64,000 nucleotides of DNA from Candidatus Saccharibacteria bacterium UBA2952 (GCA_002348605.1 DEBQ01000007.1:88064-152063); one strand, 5' to 3'. Shown: positions 1 to 8,409, numbered from the stretch's first letter. The notes: generated by a model from the sequence alone, not told the origin. Numbers and translations: made by a program.

Positions 1-240
1 CACGACATCTGGCTTGAACTTATTAAGCTTTAGCGACGTAAAGGGTTCCATCCACGAGTCGATCTTGTGTATTTTGACCGTTTTGCTGCCGGCAGGTAGT
101 TTGGTCGCCTGCGCGTCGCTGGAAACGATGAACGTGACCGGGTGCTGTTTAACGAGCGCTTCCGCCAGTTCACTTGAATACCGGCTGACACCATCTGGAA
201 AGTCGGTACGGATATAACGGGCATCGAAAAACAATTTCAT
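1..240 (-). CDS. Glycosyltransferase N-terminus (partial, runs off the left edge)
   Basis: An open frame reads on the minus strand from ATG at 240 to the window edge with no stop, giving 80 codons. It starts MKLFFDARYIRTDFPDGVSR and continues with a region like the first Rossmann half of GT4 glycosyltransferases: a beta strand, a 'DG(V/I)SRYS' acceptor-side loop, an EL.EAL helix and a second strand 'VTFIVS'. The product would transfer a sugar in envelope or exopolysaccharide synthesis. It is divergent from another GT4 gene at 414, with a hairpin-rich intergenic stretch between. The donor-binding half lies outside the window, so the family call is moderate. Confidence 0.75.
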   Translation of the reverse strand, partial: MKLFFDARYIRTDFPDGVSRYSSELAEALVKQHPVTFIVSSDAQATKLPAGSKTVKIHKIDSWMEPFTSLKLNKFKPDVV

Positions 241-259
241 GTGATGGTAGTATATCGTG

Positions 260-391
260 AACCGTGAGTACTTTCATCTTGACGGTACGCTTTTCTCGTA
301 AATGCCACAGGCATTTACTTCGAGCGCTCGGCCAAAATCCTCGGGTATGCCTCGGATTTTGCAGCCCATCGAGATGAAAGTACTCACGGTT
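260..391. repeat. 132-bp element with perfect 20-bp terminal inverted repeats and nested hairpins
   Basis: The segment at 260-279 is an exact reverse complement of 372-391 (core GAGTACTTTCATC). The 92 bases between hold a 9-bp hairpin (298-306 with 310-318), a perfect 10-base palindrome CGAGCGCTCG at 321-330, and a 7-bp pairing (334-340 with 354-360). It lies between two divergent glycosyltransferase genes and ends 6 bases before a -10 box. I see no flanking target duplication and no coding capacity. It could be a miniature mobile element, a structured RNA or a bidirectional terminator-like insulator; I cannot choose. Confidence 0.8.
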
Positions 392-396
392 TGCCA

Positions 397-405
397 TGGT
401 ACAAT
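397..405 (+). promoter_or_regulatory. Extended -10 promoter TGGTACAAT, leaderless start
   Basis: TGGTACAAT ends 8 bases before the ATG at 414. Transcription would start at or next to the start codon. There is no Shine-Dalgarno sequence. The same motif precedes several other genes in this window. Confidence 0.65.
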
Positions 406-413
406 AAGACAAT

Positions 414-1628
414 ATGAAAATCCTCATCGCGGCCGACCTTCATTGGCCGACCATCAACGGTGTTGCCGTCTTTAGCCGTAACTTGGCAAAGGGGCTGGCT
501 GACCGTGGACATGAGGTCTTAGTAATTGCTCCGAGCCAGCGCCGCTCCGGCCGTGGCGGCGAAGAAACCGATGGCAACTACCTGATTCGCCGCACCATGT
601 CCGTCCCCTTCCCTTTGTATCAGAACTTCCGTATTTCGGTAGCACCGCAGCGCGAAGTTAAAAAGATTATTGAAGAGTTTGAGCCAGATGTGGTGCATAT
701 TCAAATGCTACTCGGTATTGGCCAGGCGACCATGCGGTATGCCCAGCGCTACAACATTCCGGTTGTAACAACTAACCACGCTATTCCTGAAAACCTGCTC
801 GATAACATCCGCATGCTCGCGCCGGTTTCAAAGCAGCTTAGTTACCTTATTACCGAATACGGCGCGCGGTTCCACAAAAAAGCCGACTTTGTGACAATGC
901 CAACACAGGCGGCAATTGATATGCTTACGAACGGCCGAAAGGATTTGCCGGACGTACCAATAAAACCGGTATCGAACGGCATTGACCTGAGCCGGTTCCA
1001 GCCGACTGCACCAAGTGATGCCATGTACAAGAAATTTTCGATTCCTAAAGACCGTTTGGTAATTGATTACGTTGGCCGGTTAGATAGCGAAAAGCACATT
1101 CATGTCCTTATCGACGCGTTTAACTCGGTGCTTAAGCGAACATCAAAGCCGGTTCACCTACTGATTGTCGGCGGTGGAACAGATGCCGAGCGCCTAGAAA
1201 ACCATGTGTACGAACTTGGAATCCATGAACATGTGACGTTTACCGGCCGCGTGACGGATGACGAAATCGTTGAGCTGCATAAGGTTGGCGACATTTTTGC
1301 TATGCCAAGCCCGGCGGAACTGCAATGTATTGCGGCTCTTGAAGCAATGTCGTCGGGTAAGCCGGTAGTTGCCGTAAATGCTGGAGCCCTGTACGAGTTG
1401 TGTCAAACCGACCGCAACGGATACTTGTGCGAAAAAGACGACGACGCTGGGATCGCCGACGCGCTACTGAAGCTGGTCGAAGACGATGAACTACGAACCA
1501 AGTTCGGTTTAGAGAGCCAAAAAATTGCCGCGACGCACGATATGAACCACACCCTTGACCAGTTCGAAGAAATCTATAAGCAGGTTATTGCGACAAAAAC
1601 GCATTTAATGCCGCAGCGACTTCTGTAG
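414..1628 (+). CDS. GT4-family glycosyltransferase
   Basis: A 404-residue GT-B fold glycosyltransferase of family 4. The N-terminal half begins MKILIAADLHWPTINGVAVF, the usual acceptor-side nucleotide-fold start with the G-V loop. The C-terminal donor-binding half carries 'YVGRLDSEKHIHVLIDAF' near residue 220 and the E-x7-E donor motif in PAELQCIAALEAMSSGKPV near residues 300-318. Relatives transfer glucose or mannose to diacylglycerol or phosphatidylinositol (PimB or diacylglycerol glucosyltransferase-like), so a glycolipid or envelope role is likely; the substrate cannot be read from sequence. It has a TGGTACAAT promoter and probably a leaderless mRNA. Its 3' end overlaps the convergent hydrolase gene by 44 bases. 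Confidence 0.9.
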   Translation: MKILIAADLHWPTINGVAVFSRNLAKGLADRGHEVLVIAPSQRRSGRGGEETDGNYLIRRTMSVPFPLYQNFRISVAPQREVKKIIEEFEPDVVHIQMLLGIGQATMRYAQRYNIPVVTTNHAIPENLLDNIRMLAPVSKQLSYLITEYGARFHKKADFVTMPTQAAIDMLTNGRKDLPDVPIKPVSNGIDLSRFQPTAPSDAMYKKFSIPKDRLVIDYVGRLDSEKHIHVLIDAFNSVLKRTSKPVHLLIVGGGTDAERLENHVYELGIHEHVTFTGRVTDDEIVELHKVGDIFAMPSPAELQCIAALEAMSSGKPVVAVNAGALYELCQTDRNGYLCEKDDDAGIADALLKLVEDDELRTKFGLESQKIAATHDMNHTLDQFEEIYKQVIATKTHLMPQRLL

Positions 1629-2412
1629 GTCGCTCGTAGTGTAGCAAGTGACCTACGCCGTTTAGTACGTGTAAATCGGCGTTCAAGGCATTTGCCAGCT
1701 TTATTTCGGTCGCAAGCGGCGTGACGTTGTCTTTATCGCCGGTTATAATGAGCGGTTTGAACTTTTTGTTCAGTTCGTCGGCGTAATCAATCGCACCTTT
1801 TTTGTTAATGTCGACATGCAATTGGTGGTAAAAATCGATACTCGAAATATAGTCCAAATTCTTAAAATGGTGGCCATTGATGGTCTTTTTCATGGCGCGT
1901 TCGTTCGTGGTTAGAATGAGCGACGTTGCAATACGGCTAATTAGCCGGCTTTTAACCAGCTTTGGTCCTGCTTTCGGTACCGACTTGCCAACATAGTACT
2001 GCAGGCGGCCTAGGAACGCTCCAAGCGCACGTGAATCCAATCTGTGTACTTTCGTGGCGACCGGGCTAATGAACACCGTTTTTTGATGAAATAGCTCGGG
2101 GTTTTGCGCCAGCATGCTGGCGGCTACAAGGCCTCCCATAGAATGCGAAACAAGATAAGGTTCTTTTAGTTTTAATGCTTTTACGAAAGCATTTACTTTT
2201 CTAGCGATCGCATCAATCGTGTATGAATCAAGTGAAAGTTCGCTTTCGCCGAAGCCTGGCAGGTCGGGAACGATGACATGAAAGTCTTTAAGATTGGGAA
2301 TAATATACTGAAAGCCTTCGTGGCTGCCAGTAAAGCCATGAATAAGAATGCAGACAGGCTTTTTGCTGTCATGATACGTCCAATAACGGATATCATTACG
2401 TTGTTTTGTCAT
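1585..2412 (-). CDS. Alpha/beta-fold hydrolase
   Basis: A 275-residue serine hydrolase of the alpha/beta fold. The oxyanion-hole motif HGFTG is near residue 25, and 'VIVPDLPGFGES' follows. The nucleophile elbow is SHSMGG near residues 89-94, an acid candidate is 'ITGDKDNVTPL' late in the chain, and the catalytic His is in GVGHLLHYE near the C-terminus, so the Ser-Asp-His triad is present. The substrate is unknown; esters or lipids are likely. I chose ATG at 2412 rather than the upstream in-frame GTG/ATG because a TATACT -10 box sits only about 9 bases before it, a leaderless arrangement. The 3' end overlaps the GT4 gene by 44 bases tail to tail. Confidence 0.85.
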   Translation of the reverse strand: MTKQRNDIRYWTYHDSKKPVCILIHGFTGSHEGFQYIIPNLKDFHVIVPDLPGFGESELSLDSYTIDAIARKVNAFVKALKLKEPYLVSHSMGGLVAASMLAQNPELFHQKTVFISPVATKVHRLDSRALGAFLGRLQYYVGKSVPKAGPKLVKSRLISRIATSLILTTNERAMKKTINGHHFKNLDYISSIDFYHQLHVDINKKGAIDYADELNKKFKPLIITGDKDNVTPLATEIKLANALNADLHVLNGVGHLLHYERPTEVAAALNAFLSQ

Positions 2413-2430
2413 TGGTAAAAGTATAACAAA

Positions 2431-2498
2431 TGAAAGGACCGCCAAGAGCGGGCGCGAGTGAGGTTGATACTCATCTCAGCGGTCCTCTCATGGCGGTC
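2431..2498 (-). terminator. Terminator-like hairpin after the small membrane protein gene
   Basis: GACCGCCA at 2437-2444 pairs perfectly with TGGCGGTC at 2491-2498. Weaker internal pairings lie between, and CTTTCATTT follows on the minus strand. The right arm includes the stop codon of the gene at 2497. The U-run is imperfect, so termination is probable rather than certain. Confidence 0.5.
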
Positions 2499-2769
2499 AG
2501 TCGCTGTGCACGTTCACCGGTGTTGGCCCGAGGAGCCAGCCCGAGACCATGACAGCGAAGTAGATGGCTGCCAGCCATCCGACACTATGTACCCCCGCCT
2601 GATACCAGGCGACGACCGCGGCGGCCGGAATATACCAACCGCCGATCACGCCGTAGAAGGTGCCGTTGTAGCTCGGCATGGTGAACTTGATCGCTTTTGC
2701 CCTGCCAGCTACGAAGCGCAGCAGGACGAGTACTACGACGGTGATTATCGTCGCGATAGCGATGTGCAT
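2497..2769 (-). CDS. Small membrane protein, unknown function
   Basis: A 90-residue protein, not recognised. It begins MHIAIATIITVVVLVLLRF, a clear transmembrane helix. A second hydrophobic stretch holds 'GGWYIPAAAVVAWY' and a third 'GWLAAIYFAVMVSGWLL', so it probably spans the membrane three times with very short loops. The ATG at 2769 has a good GAGAGGAG Shine-Dalgarno 5 bases upstream; the GTG at 2775 would sit on top of that site, so I prefer 2769. A TATATAA-like -10 lies about 45 bases upstream. Codon choice is more GC-rich than in neighbouring genes, a trait shared with the genes at 16047 and 35665. Confidence 0.7.
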   Translation of the reverse strand: MHIAIATIITVVVLVLLRFVAGRAKAIKFTMPSYNGTFYGVIGGWYIPAAAVVAWYQAGVHSVGWLAAIYFAVMVSGWLLGPTPVNVHSD

Positions 2770-2870
2770 CGCCACTCCTCTCGTAGAAATATGGACGACT
2801 TATATAATAATAGCATAAACATAACTAAATGTCAATGTATATCCACTACCATCTGCTATAATTAACAGAT

Positions 2871-4502
2871 ATGATTGCCGATATCTCCATATCCGAAAAG
2901 TCATTCGGACCGAAGCTTCTCATGTCTAATGTGAAGTTTTCTGTTGATGACAAAGAAAAGGTAGGAATAATCGGCCGTAACGGTGTTGGTAAAAGTACAT
3001 TGTTCGCTATGCTTGCGGGTACCGACAAAGACTTTGAGGGCGACATTGTGTATCGGCGTGGCCTGCAGGTTGTTGCCACGGCACAGGAGCACCACGGCAC
3101 AAACGACCAAACGGTGCTGCAGTACGTGTTAGCTGGCCTACCTGAATATGGCGAATTGTCGCACATCGTTGAAACCTACCCTGAAACTATGGGTGATGAC
3201 ATGAAAAAAATCGAAGCCTACACTAATGCGTTGCAGCGGTTCGACGACAGAGGCTTTTACCAAATTGAGAGCGACATCGAACGAGAGCTTGAGACGTTCC
3301 AGTTGCCGGACATTGCGCATAAGCCCTTCGCTTCCCTGTCGGGTGGCCAGAAGCGCTTGGTCGAAGTTGTGAAGGTCATGCATTCTAAAGCTGATTTAGC
3401 GCTGATCGACGAGCCGACCAACCATATGGACTATGTGGCAAAAAAGCAGTTTATAGACTGGATGTCCGAAGCTTCCGAAGCTATGTTAGTTATTACGCAT
3501 GACCGCGACGTGCTGCAGCGAGTTGACAGAATTGTCGAGCTTAAGGACGGCGGAGCGCAAAGCTTTAAGGGTAATTACGACGCGTATTTAAAACAAAATG
3601 CCCACTCAACTGGCACGGCCATGAATGAGTTCGAACTGATTGAAAAGCGTATCGTGAACTTAAAGCAGAAAGTCATCGACTACCAGCGGCTAAAGGAAAA
3701 GTCGCGTAACCCTCAGACCATTCAAAAATTCAAGCGACTGGAGCAAGTGTCGCGGGCCGAACTAGCAGAGCTACAAGCCAAAGAAAAACCGACATTTTGG
3801 ATTGACCGCGAGTCGGCCGAAAATCTGAATTACAAGGTAGCTGGGCAATATGCGAAGTTTAAGTCCCGTAACATAAAAATGGATTTAAAGAGCGACGAGT
3901 CACGGTCTAGCCATGTGCTGGTTAAAGCGTTGGGACTAAGCCTAGGTTACGATGCGCCGCTTTTTAGCGATATCAATATTGACCTACGTGAGGGCGAAGC
4001 GGTAGAACTGCGCGGTCGTAACGGCGCCGGTAAGACGACGATTATTAAGCGCCTACTTGGGTCGACTGAACCAACCGTGTTTGCAGGCGAACTTTCGCTC
4101 GACCCGAAAGTACGGATTGGTATTTACGAACAGGAAGTGTCGCCTGATTACTTTAACCTGACGTTGAAGGATGCGATTGAACGGACGTACCTGGCCCGTG
4201 ACCTTAAGATTAACGAAACAAAAATCCGTGGCTTAATGCACGACTATTTGTTTACCGAAACTGATGGTCATGTGCCTGTCGCCAAACTGTCCGGTGGTCA
4301 AAAAGCCCGCCTGCAGATTATCGCCATGCTAGCGAACGAGCCGCAGCTGTTAATTCTTGACGAACCAACCAACCACTTAGACCTTCCGAGCATTGAAGAA
4401 CTTGAAACGGCACTTGGTAAGTATTCGGGAGCGATTCTGTACGTCAGTCACGACGACTATTTTAGAAAAGCCGTGCCAGCCGAAGTAGTAAAAGTAGGTT
4501 AA
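2871..4502 (+). CDS. ABC-F family ATPase (ribosome-associated)
   Basis: A 543-residue soluble protein with two ABC ATPase domains and no membrane segment, the ABC-F layout. Domain 1 has Walker A GRNGVGKST (about residues 35-43), signature LSGGQKRL and Walker B LALIDEPTNHMD. Domain 2 has GRNGAGKTT (about 385), LSGGQKARLQI and LLILDEPTNHLD. The linker between them (about residues 240-330) is charged and helical, as in the P-site tRNA interaction motif. ABC-F proteins bind the ribosomal E site and relieve stalling or confer ribosome protection; which role applies here is not visible. TATAAT lies about 13 bases before the ATG. The stop overlaps the convergent AAA+ gene by 4 bases. Confidence 0.92.
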   Translation: MIADISISEKSFGPKLLMSNVKFSVDDKEKVGIIGRNGVGKSTLFAMLAGTDKDFEGDIVYRRGLQVVATAQEHHGTNDQTVLQYVLAGLPEYGELSHIVETYPETMGDDMKKIEAYTNALQRFDDRGFYQIESDIERELETFQLPDIAHKPFASLSGGQKRLVEVVKVMHSKADLALIDEPTNHMDYVAKKQFIDWMSEASEAMLVITHDRDVLQRVDRIVELKDGGAQSFKGNYDAYLKQNAHSTGTAMNEFELIEKRIVNLKQKVIDYQRLKEKSRNPQTIQKFKRLEQVSRAELAELQAKEKPTFWIDRESAENLNYKVAGQYAKFKSRNIKMDLKSDESRSSHVLVKALGLSLGYDAPLFSDINIDLREGEAVELRGRNGAGKTTIIKRLLGSTEPTVFAGELSLDPKVRIGIYEQEVSPDYFNLTLKDAIERTYLARDLKINETKIRGLMHDYLFTETDGHVPVAKLSGGQKARLQIIAMLANEPQLLILDEPTNHLDLPSIEELETALGKYSGAILYVSHDDYFRKAVPAEVVKVG

Positions 4503-6106
4503 CGCCCAAATTGTCGGATTTCTTCATAAAGATCGGCTTGTGACACTTTGCGAAATTCACCGGTCTGCCGGTAATGAAAGAAATGCTTTAGTCGCGCGTT
4601 ACTAAGCATGGATTGGAAGTCGGCTCCAGTCATGTCAGGGGTATGCGCCGCCAATGCAAACGGGTCTAGGTCATCTTCGTAAGGAATAAAACTAAGAATA
4701 GGATCCTTGACATCATCCGCTACTCGCCTTGCATCACGATGGAAGTCCCCAAAACTGGTAAGTGATTGGCTAAGCACTGCAGCCCATATATCAACCCGTT
4801 CTTCTTCGTTTGGCAGGGGTGCTCCAATGGGTTTAAATCGGCCCGACCGAACAAGTGATGGCTCAAGATCATCTATATCAGTATTAACTGCGGCACCTAA
4901 AACGACATTAGGATGATTGGCTATAATGTCTTCGATTGCGAGGTTTAGCTGCTTTTTAACATCGATACGTTCCTGGTTGCTAAGAGTCCCTTTAGTTCCG
5001 AGTGCTTCGAATTCGTCAAAGAACGCAACGATAACTTTGTCTTTCGCGTCCTTCACAAGGCCGTCAAAAAACTTTTTGACGTTCTTGCCGGAACTGCCTA
5101 CCCATTTTTCAATGATATCGGTCGACGACATGAGTCGAAATTCGGCGTCCAACTCGTCTGCGACAGCTCGACCTAACGTAGACTTACCTGTTCCAGGAGG
5201 ACCATATAGTAGGAATGGCTGTGCCTTTACTCCATAGAGTTTCGCGCCGATTGGATCGCGATATATCTCGACCAATTTTTTGAGCTCCTGCTTGGCATGC
5301 GTAAGGCCGCCTACCATATCGAAGCCCTTTAAAGTTATTTGCTCGGCCATCGGATCGTATGCTTCGGGAGTGACCTCAACCGATGGAATTGCCAACGATT
5401 TGCCAGGGGTAAAATCTGGCTCTTCTTGAACTTCTGGCATTCCTAGAACAATACTTGCCTTTGGTATACCCTCGGTTTCTACCATGCCGAATTCAAACGA
5501 CACGGTGTCAATAGCGAGTGACCATACAGCGGCAAGTTCACGCAATGTTTCGACGACGGAAGGGATAATACGCTCTTCTTTACCTAGATGGGAGCTAATG
5601 TCGTAATTCGAAACACTTTCTAATTTTTCAAGAGACACAAGACTAACGCCAACATGGCAAGCATCCGTGTCCGCGTCGAACTGAATGTGTGCCGTATAAA
5701 CGTCATTTATTTGAACATAGAAGTCATATGGTTGGTACGGGAGTGAGTAAGTTTCTTTTTCACTGTCGCGCAAGATTTCTGCCATTTTGGTTCGTAGAAT
5801 ACTTGGCCAATGTTCGGGGCTTTCATTACCACTTAGCGTTGACTCCGGGTCAAATTCGAAGGTGGCAAATATCTCTATATCTTCGTTATCATCTCGGCAG
5901 TAGCTCACCGAAGCGTCACGAATTGGGTATGGCAATGATTCATGAGGCATCCGGTAAAGGCTTTGATAACCTTTGACAGAACTAAGATACTCATCAAATT
6001 TTCCGCCTGGATTCCTGACCGCTATATCGGCGGCAAGACCACGAATGGTATCGTACTCAGTTGGATTAGCCCCCAGCTCACTCATCTTATGAAGACCATA
6101 CGTCAT
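4499..6106 (-). CDS. AAA+ ATPase with an unrecognised N-terminal domain
   Basis: A 535-residue protein. Residues 1 to about 240 form an acidic domain I do not recognise. Then comes a classical AAA module: a 'GFDMVGGLTHAKQEL' lead-in, Walker A LLYGPPGTGKSTLG (about residue 297), pore-like WVGSSGKNVKKFF, Walker B VIVAFFDEFEALG, sensor 1 AAVNT, and arginine finger in SLVRSGRF. A helical lid follows. There is no HExxH protease motif, so it is not FtsH. It resembles single-ring Cdc48/proteasome-type AAA unfoldases, which remodel protein complexes; the target presumably binds the N-domain. A second Met at codon 8 is an alternative start. Tail-to-tail overlap with the ABC-F gene is 4 bases. Confidence 0.85.
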   Translation of the reverse strand: MTYGLHKMSELGANPTEYDTIRGLAADIAVRNPGGKFDEYLSSVKGYQSLYRMPHESLPYPIRDASVSYCRDDNEDIEIFATFEFDPESTLSGNESPEHWPSILRTKMAEILRDSEKETYSLPYQPYDFYVQINDVYTAHIQFDADTDACHVGVSLVSLEKLESVSNYDISSHLGKEERIIPSVVETLRELAAVWSLAIDTVSFEFGMVETEGIPKASIVLGMPEVQEEPDFTPGKSLAIPSVEVTPEAYDPMAEQITLKGFDMVGGLTHAKQELKKLVEIYRDPIGAKLYGVKAQPFLLYGPPGTGKSTLGRAVADELDAEFRLMSSTDIIEKWVGSSGKNVKKFFDGLVKDAKDKVIVAFFDEFEALGTKGTLSNQERIDVKKQLNLAIEDIIANHPNVVLGAAVNTDIDDLEPSLVRSGRFKPIGAPLPNEEERVDIWAAVLSQSLTSFGDFHRDARRVADDVKDPILSFIPYEDDLDPFALAAHTPDMTGADFQSMLSNARLKHFFHYRQTGEFRKVSQADLYEEIRQFGR

Positions 6107-6123
6107 TTAGCGCTTGGCGGCAA

Positions 6124-6162
6124 GCATAAAAATAAAATGACCACTCATGCAAGTGGTCATTT
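6124..6162 (-). terminator. Rho-independent terminator after the glutaredoxin-like gene
   Basis: AAATGACCACT (6135-6145) pairs with AGTGGTCATTT (6152-6162), a perfect 11-bp stem with a 6-base loop. On the minus strand the stem is followed by a TTTATTTTTAT run. It separates the gene at 6180 from the AAA+ gene. Confidence 0.85.
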
Positions 6163-6179
6163 GTGTAACGACAGGCTTT

Positions 6180-6464
6180 TTACGCCGCTGCAGGAACGAG
6201 GTTGTTCTTGTCGAGTGCTGCCTGAAGTGCTGGGCGGTTGAAACCTAGAATCATCTCGCCGGCGATGTCGGTAACAGGAACGCCAGTAAAGTTACCACCG
6301 AGCTTTTCGAGCAGTTCGTTGTGAGCCGCTTCATCTTCCTCGATATTCTTTGCAACGTACTTCACACCGAGCTTGTCCAGCCATTGCTTTTCGGTCGCGC
6401 AAAACGCGCACCAGGTGGTGCTATAAACTGTTACGGTTGGTTGGTCGGTTGTTCCGTCGCTCAT
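6180..6464 (-). CDS. Glutaredoxin/NrdH-like thiol-disulfide protein
   Basis: A 94-residue thioredoxin-fold protein. After a short acidic lead comes strand 'VTVYSTTWCAFC', with the redox motif C-A-F-C at about residues 19-22. Next are 'GVKYVAKNIEEDE', the cis-Pro segment TGVPVTDIAGEMILGF and a C-terminal helix, which is the full glutaredoxin fold with the conserved 'GF' after the cis-Pro loop. It should reduce disulfides, possibly donating electrons to ribonucleotide reductase or peroxidases; no such partner is adjacent. Shine-Dalgarno AAAGGA lies 6 bases before ATG. It is monocistronic with its own terminator. Confidence 0.88.
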   Translation of the reverse strand: MSDGTTDQPTVTVYSTTWCAFCATEKQWLDKLGVKYVAKNIEEDEAAHNELLEKLGGNFTGVPVTDIAGEMILGFNRPALQAALDKNNLVPAAA

Positions 6465-6576
6465 GTTCGTTCCTTTATGTGACTGTTAGTTACTATACAT
6501 TATACACTAAATTCGCTTGCGGTTAAGTAGATACTATCACAACTTGCTGCACGGTGGTATTATTGGCGTAACCGTT

Positions 6577-8202
6577 ATGAAAAACATAATTAGGTGGAAA
6601 ACAGCTAAGGGGTTTGCGCTACCGACCGTCATGATTTCGTCGGTCGTCATGCTTCTTGTGTTGCTTTCTGGATTAGTGTCGACAAGCTCAACTAATACGA
6701 CACTTAAACAGCAATATTTCAACCGCTTAAATAAGGAAGCGTTTGCCGCGGGTTATGCACGTGCCCAGGCTTGCCTTAATGCGTACGGCAGTCCTAGTTG
6801 GTCTAACGCTTCACCTTTACGTCCCGACTCCACATGTAGTGGTGGTGCGCAGTGCACTACGGGACCTACCTGTTACGTACTTAGTACCGCAAATCTAAAG
6901 ACGACATTCACGGTTAACGCTGCAACGTCTAATAGTGACGGATCGTACACGATACCGGTAACAAGTGAGGTTCAGCAATTTCGCTCAAGTTCGTCGACTC
7001 TCAGTCAAACGTTTCCGTACAATGGATACGCCAAAGCCACGCCTCTTTACTGGAGCGCAGTTTCAGCCGGGACGAACTTTACCTGTGGTCTGACCCGAAG
7101 TACGAATCCGACATACAACAATAGAGTGAAATGCTGGGGATCGAACAGTACTTATAAATTAGGAAACAAAACTTCTGATAATTCCCTTGTTCCGGTTGAT
7201 GTAGCCTCGGACGGAGTACTTAAGGGTATGTATATAAAGAAATTAAGCTCCGGAATGTCGGTGAGTTGTGTGATCGCATCTGATGACAACGCCTATTGCT
7301 GGGGTCACAATAGCCAATATGGGCTTGGGGATAATACAACTACTGTGCGCACATCCCCTGTCGCAGTATATAGGACTGGGGTATTGAACGGACTGACAAT
7401 AAAGGACATCGCGGTTGGCTCAAACCATACCCAATGTGTCGTTGCGTCAGACAATAAAGCATATTGTTGGGGCGAAAACTTATACGGAAGTGTGGGTGAT
7501 AACACGACGACTCCAAGGGCTGCGCCGGTAGCTGTGAATTCTGCAGGTGTTCTTCTGGGTAAGACTATTTCTTCTGTCAGTGCTGGAGTTAGCAGTGCTT
7601 GTGCTGTCGATTCGACAGGCAAAGTCTATTGTTGGGGTAACGGTGTTCTTGGTAACGGGTCGAGTGGAAGCTCTGCAGTTCCAGTGGCTGTTACCTCCAC
7701 AGGAGCACTTAATGGCAAGGTTGTGACGAGTGTCAGCATAGGTAACGGCTTCGCATGCGCACTTGCTACCGATGGCAAAGCGTATTGTTGGGGCGGTAAT
7801 ACTTATGGTCAGCTAGGGACTGGTAATACTACCGCCTCTTATGTGCCGATAGCAGTCACAGGTTTGAATGGGATAACCTTTACGCAAATTACTGCCGGTA
7901 ACTTCTGGGCATGTGGGCTTACAACGACCGGTACAGTTTACTGTTGGGGGCGAGATGGTGAATTGTCAGGTACATATGTTATTAACTCGACCAGCCCACT
8001 TGCGATTAACACTAGTGGTGTTTTAGCCGGAAAAACGATAACATCTATTTCGGCCGGCTACGAGCAAACATGCGCACTTGATACAGAAGGCAAAAAATAT
8101 TGTTGGGGCGGAAATTCTTCAGGTGCCTTCGGCAACGGGGGTACTACAGGATCAATCAACCCAGTGACGACGTTTAATACATGGTTGACATTACAGTATT
8201 AA
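6577..8202 (+). CDS. Type IV prepilin-like protein with RCC1 repeats
   Basis: A 541-residue exported protein. The N-terminus is a short basic leader ending in G, then FALPTVMISSVVMLLVLL, the class III signal that prepilin peptidase cleaves after the Gly (about residue 12). Mature residue 5 is Thr, not the usual Glu. A PilX/PulK-like stalk follows to about residue 165. The rest is at least six Cys-containing RCC1 repeats marked by variants of Y-C-W-G-x-N-x-x-G-x-x-G, implying a beta-propeller of the RCC1/BLIP-II type displayed outside the cell. It could be a minor pilin or tip adhesin for host contact. I chose ATG 6577 because TGGTATTAT lies 17 bases upstream; the in-frame upstream start has no support. 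No other pilus gene is in the window. Confidence 0.82.
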   Translation: MKNIIRWKTAKGFALPTVMISSVVMLLVLLSGLVSTSSTNTTLKQQYFNRLNKEAFAAGYARAQACLNAYGSPSWSNASPLRPDSTCSGGAQCTTGPTCYVLSTANLKTTFTVNAATSNSDGSYTIPVTSEVQQFRSSSSTLSQTFPYNGYAKATPLYWSAVSAGTNFTCGLTRSTNPTYNNRVKCWGSNSTYKLGNKTSDNSLVPVDVASDGVLKGMYIKKLSSGMSVSCVIASDDNAYCWGHNSQYGLGDNTTTVRTSPVAVYRTGVLNGLTIKDIAVGSNHTQCVVASDNKAYCWGENLYGSVGDNTTTPRAAPVAVNSAGVLLGKTISSVSAGVSSACAVDSTGKVYCWGNGVLGNGSSGSSAVPVAVTSTGALNGKVVTSVSIGNGFACALATDGKAYCWGGNTYGQLGTGNTTASYVPIAVTGLNGITFTQITAGNFWACGLTTTGTVYCWGRDGELSGTYVINSTSPLAINTSGVLAGKTITSISAGYEQTCALDTEGKKYCWGGNSSGAFGNGGTTGSINPVTTFNTWLTLQY

Positions 8203-8214
8203 TTCACTGACCAA

Positions 8215-8409
8215 CTACTTACCTGAGCTAAGGTGCCAGCCATTGCAGTATGGACACTGGTAGGTCTTTAGCACAAGTCTGATATCCATAAGTGAAGCAT
8301 GCTCTATAGCGTCCAGGGCTTCAGCTTCGGTTTTGAACCGCCGTTTGCGCTCACACGGTACGTTAGGTCGGAAGGCCTTATGGCGGACGGACCGGTTATG
8401 TCGAGGCAT
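8215..8409 (-). CDS. Small putative zinc-binding protein
   Basis: A 64-residue basic protein. The N-terminal third is rich in Arg/His/Lys and has one Cys (PNVPCERKRRF). The C-terminus has YQCPYCNGWHLSS, a CxxC followed by WH, so a three-Cys/one-His metal site is possible. Similar 'CPYCxxWHL' tails occur in small proteins of actinobacteria and their phages, usually of unknown function; nucleic-acid binding is a guess from the charge. GGGAG lies 6 bases before the ATG. It is divergent from atpZ with only 39 bases between starts, so the two share a promoter region. Confidence 0.72.
   Translation of the reverse strand: MPRHNRSVRHKAFRPNVPCERKRRFKTEAEALDAIEHASLMDIRLVLKTYQCPYCNGWHLSSGK

Noticed and set aside
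2458..2865. Plus-strand 135-codon open frame opposite the small membrane protein gene
   Set aside because: Low-complexity, no ribosome site, and lies across a supported minus-strand gene and its promoter.
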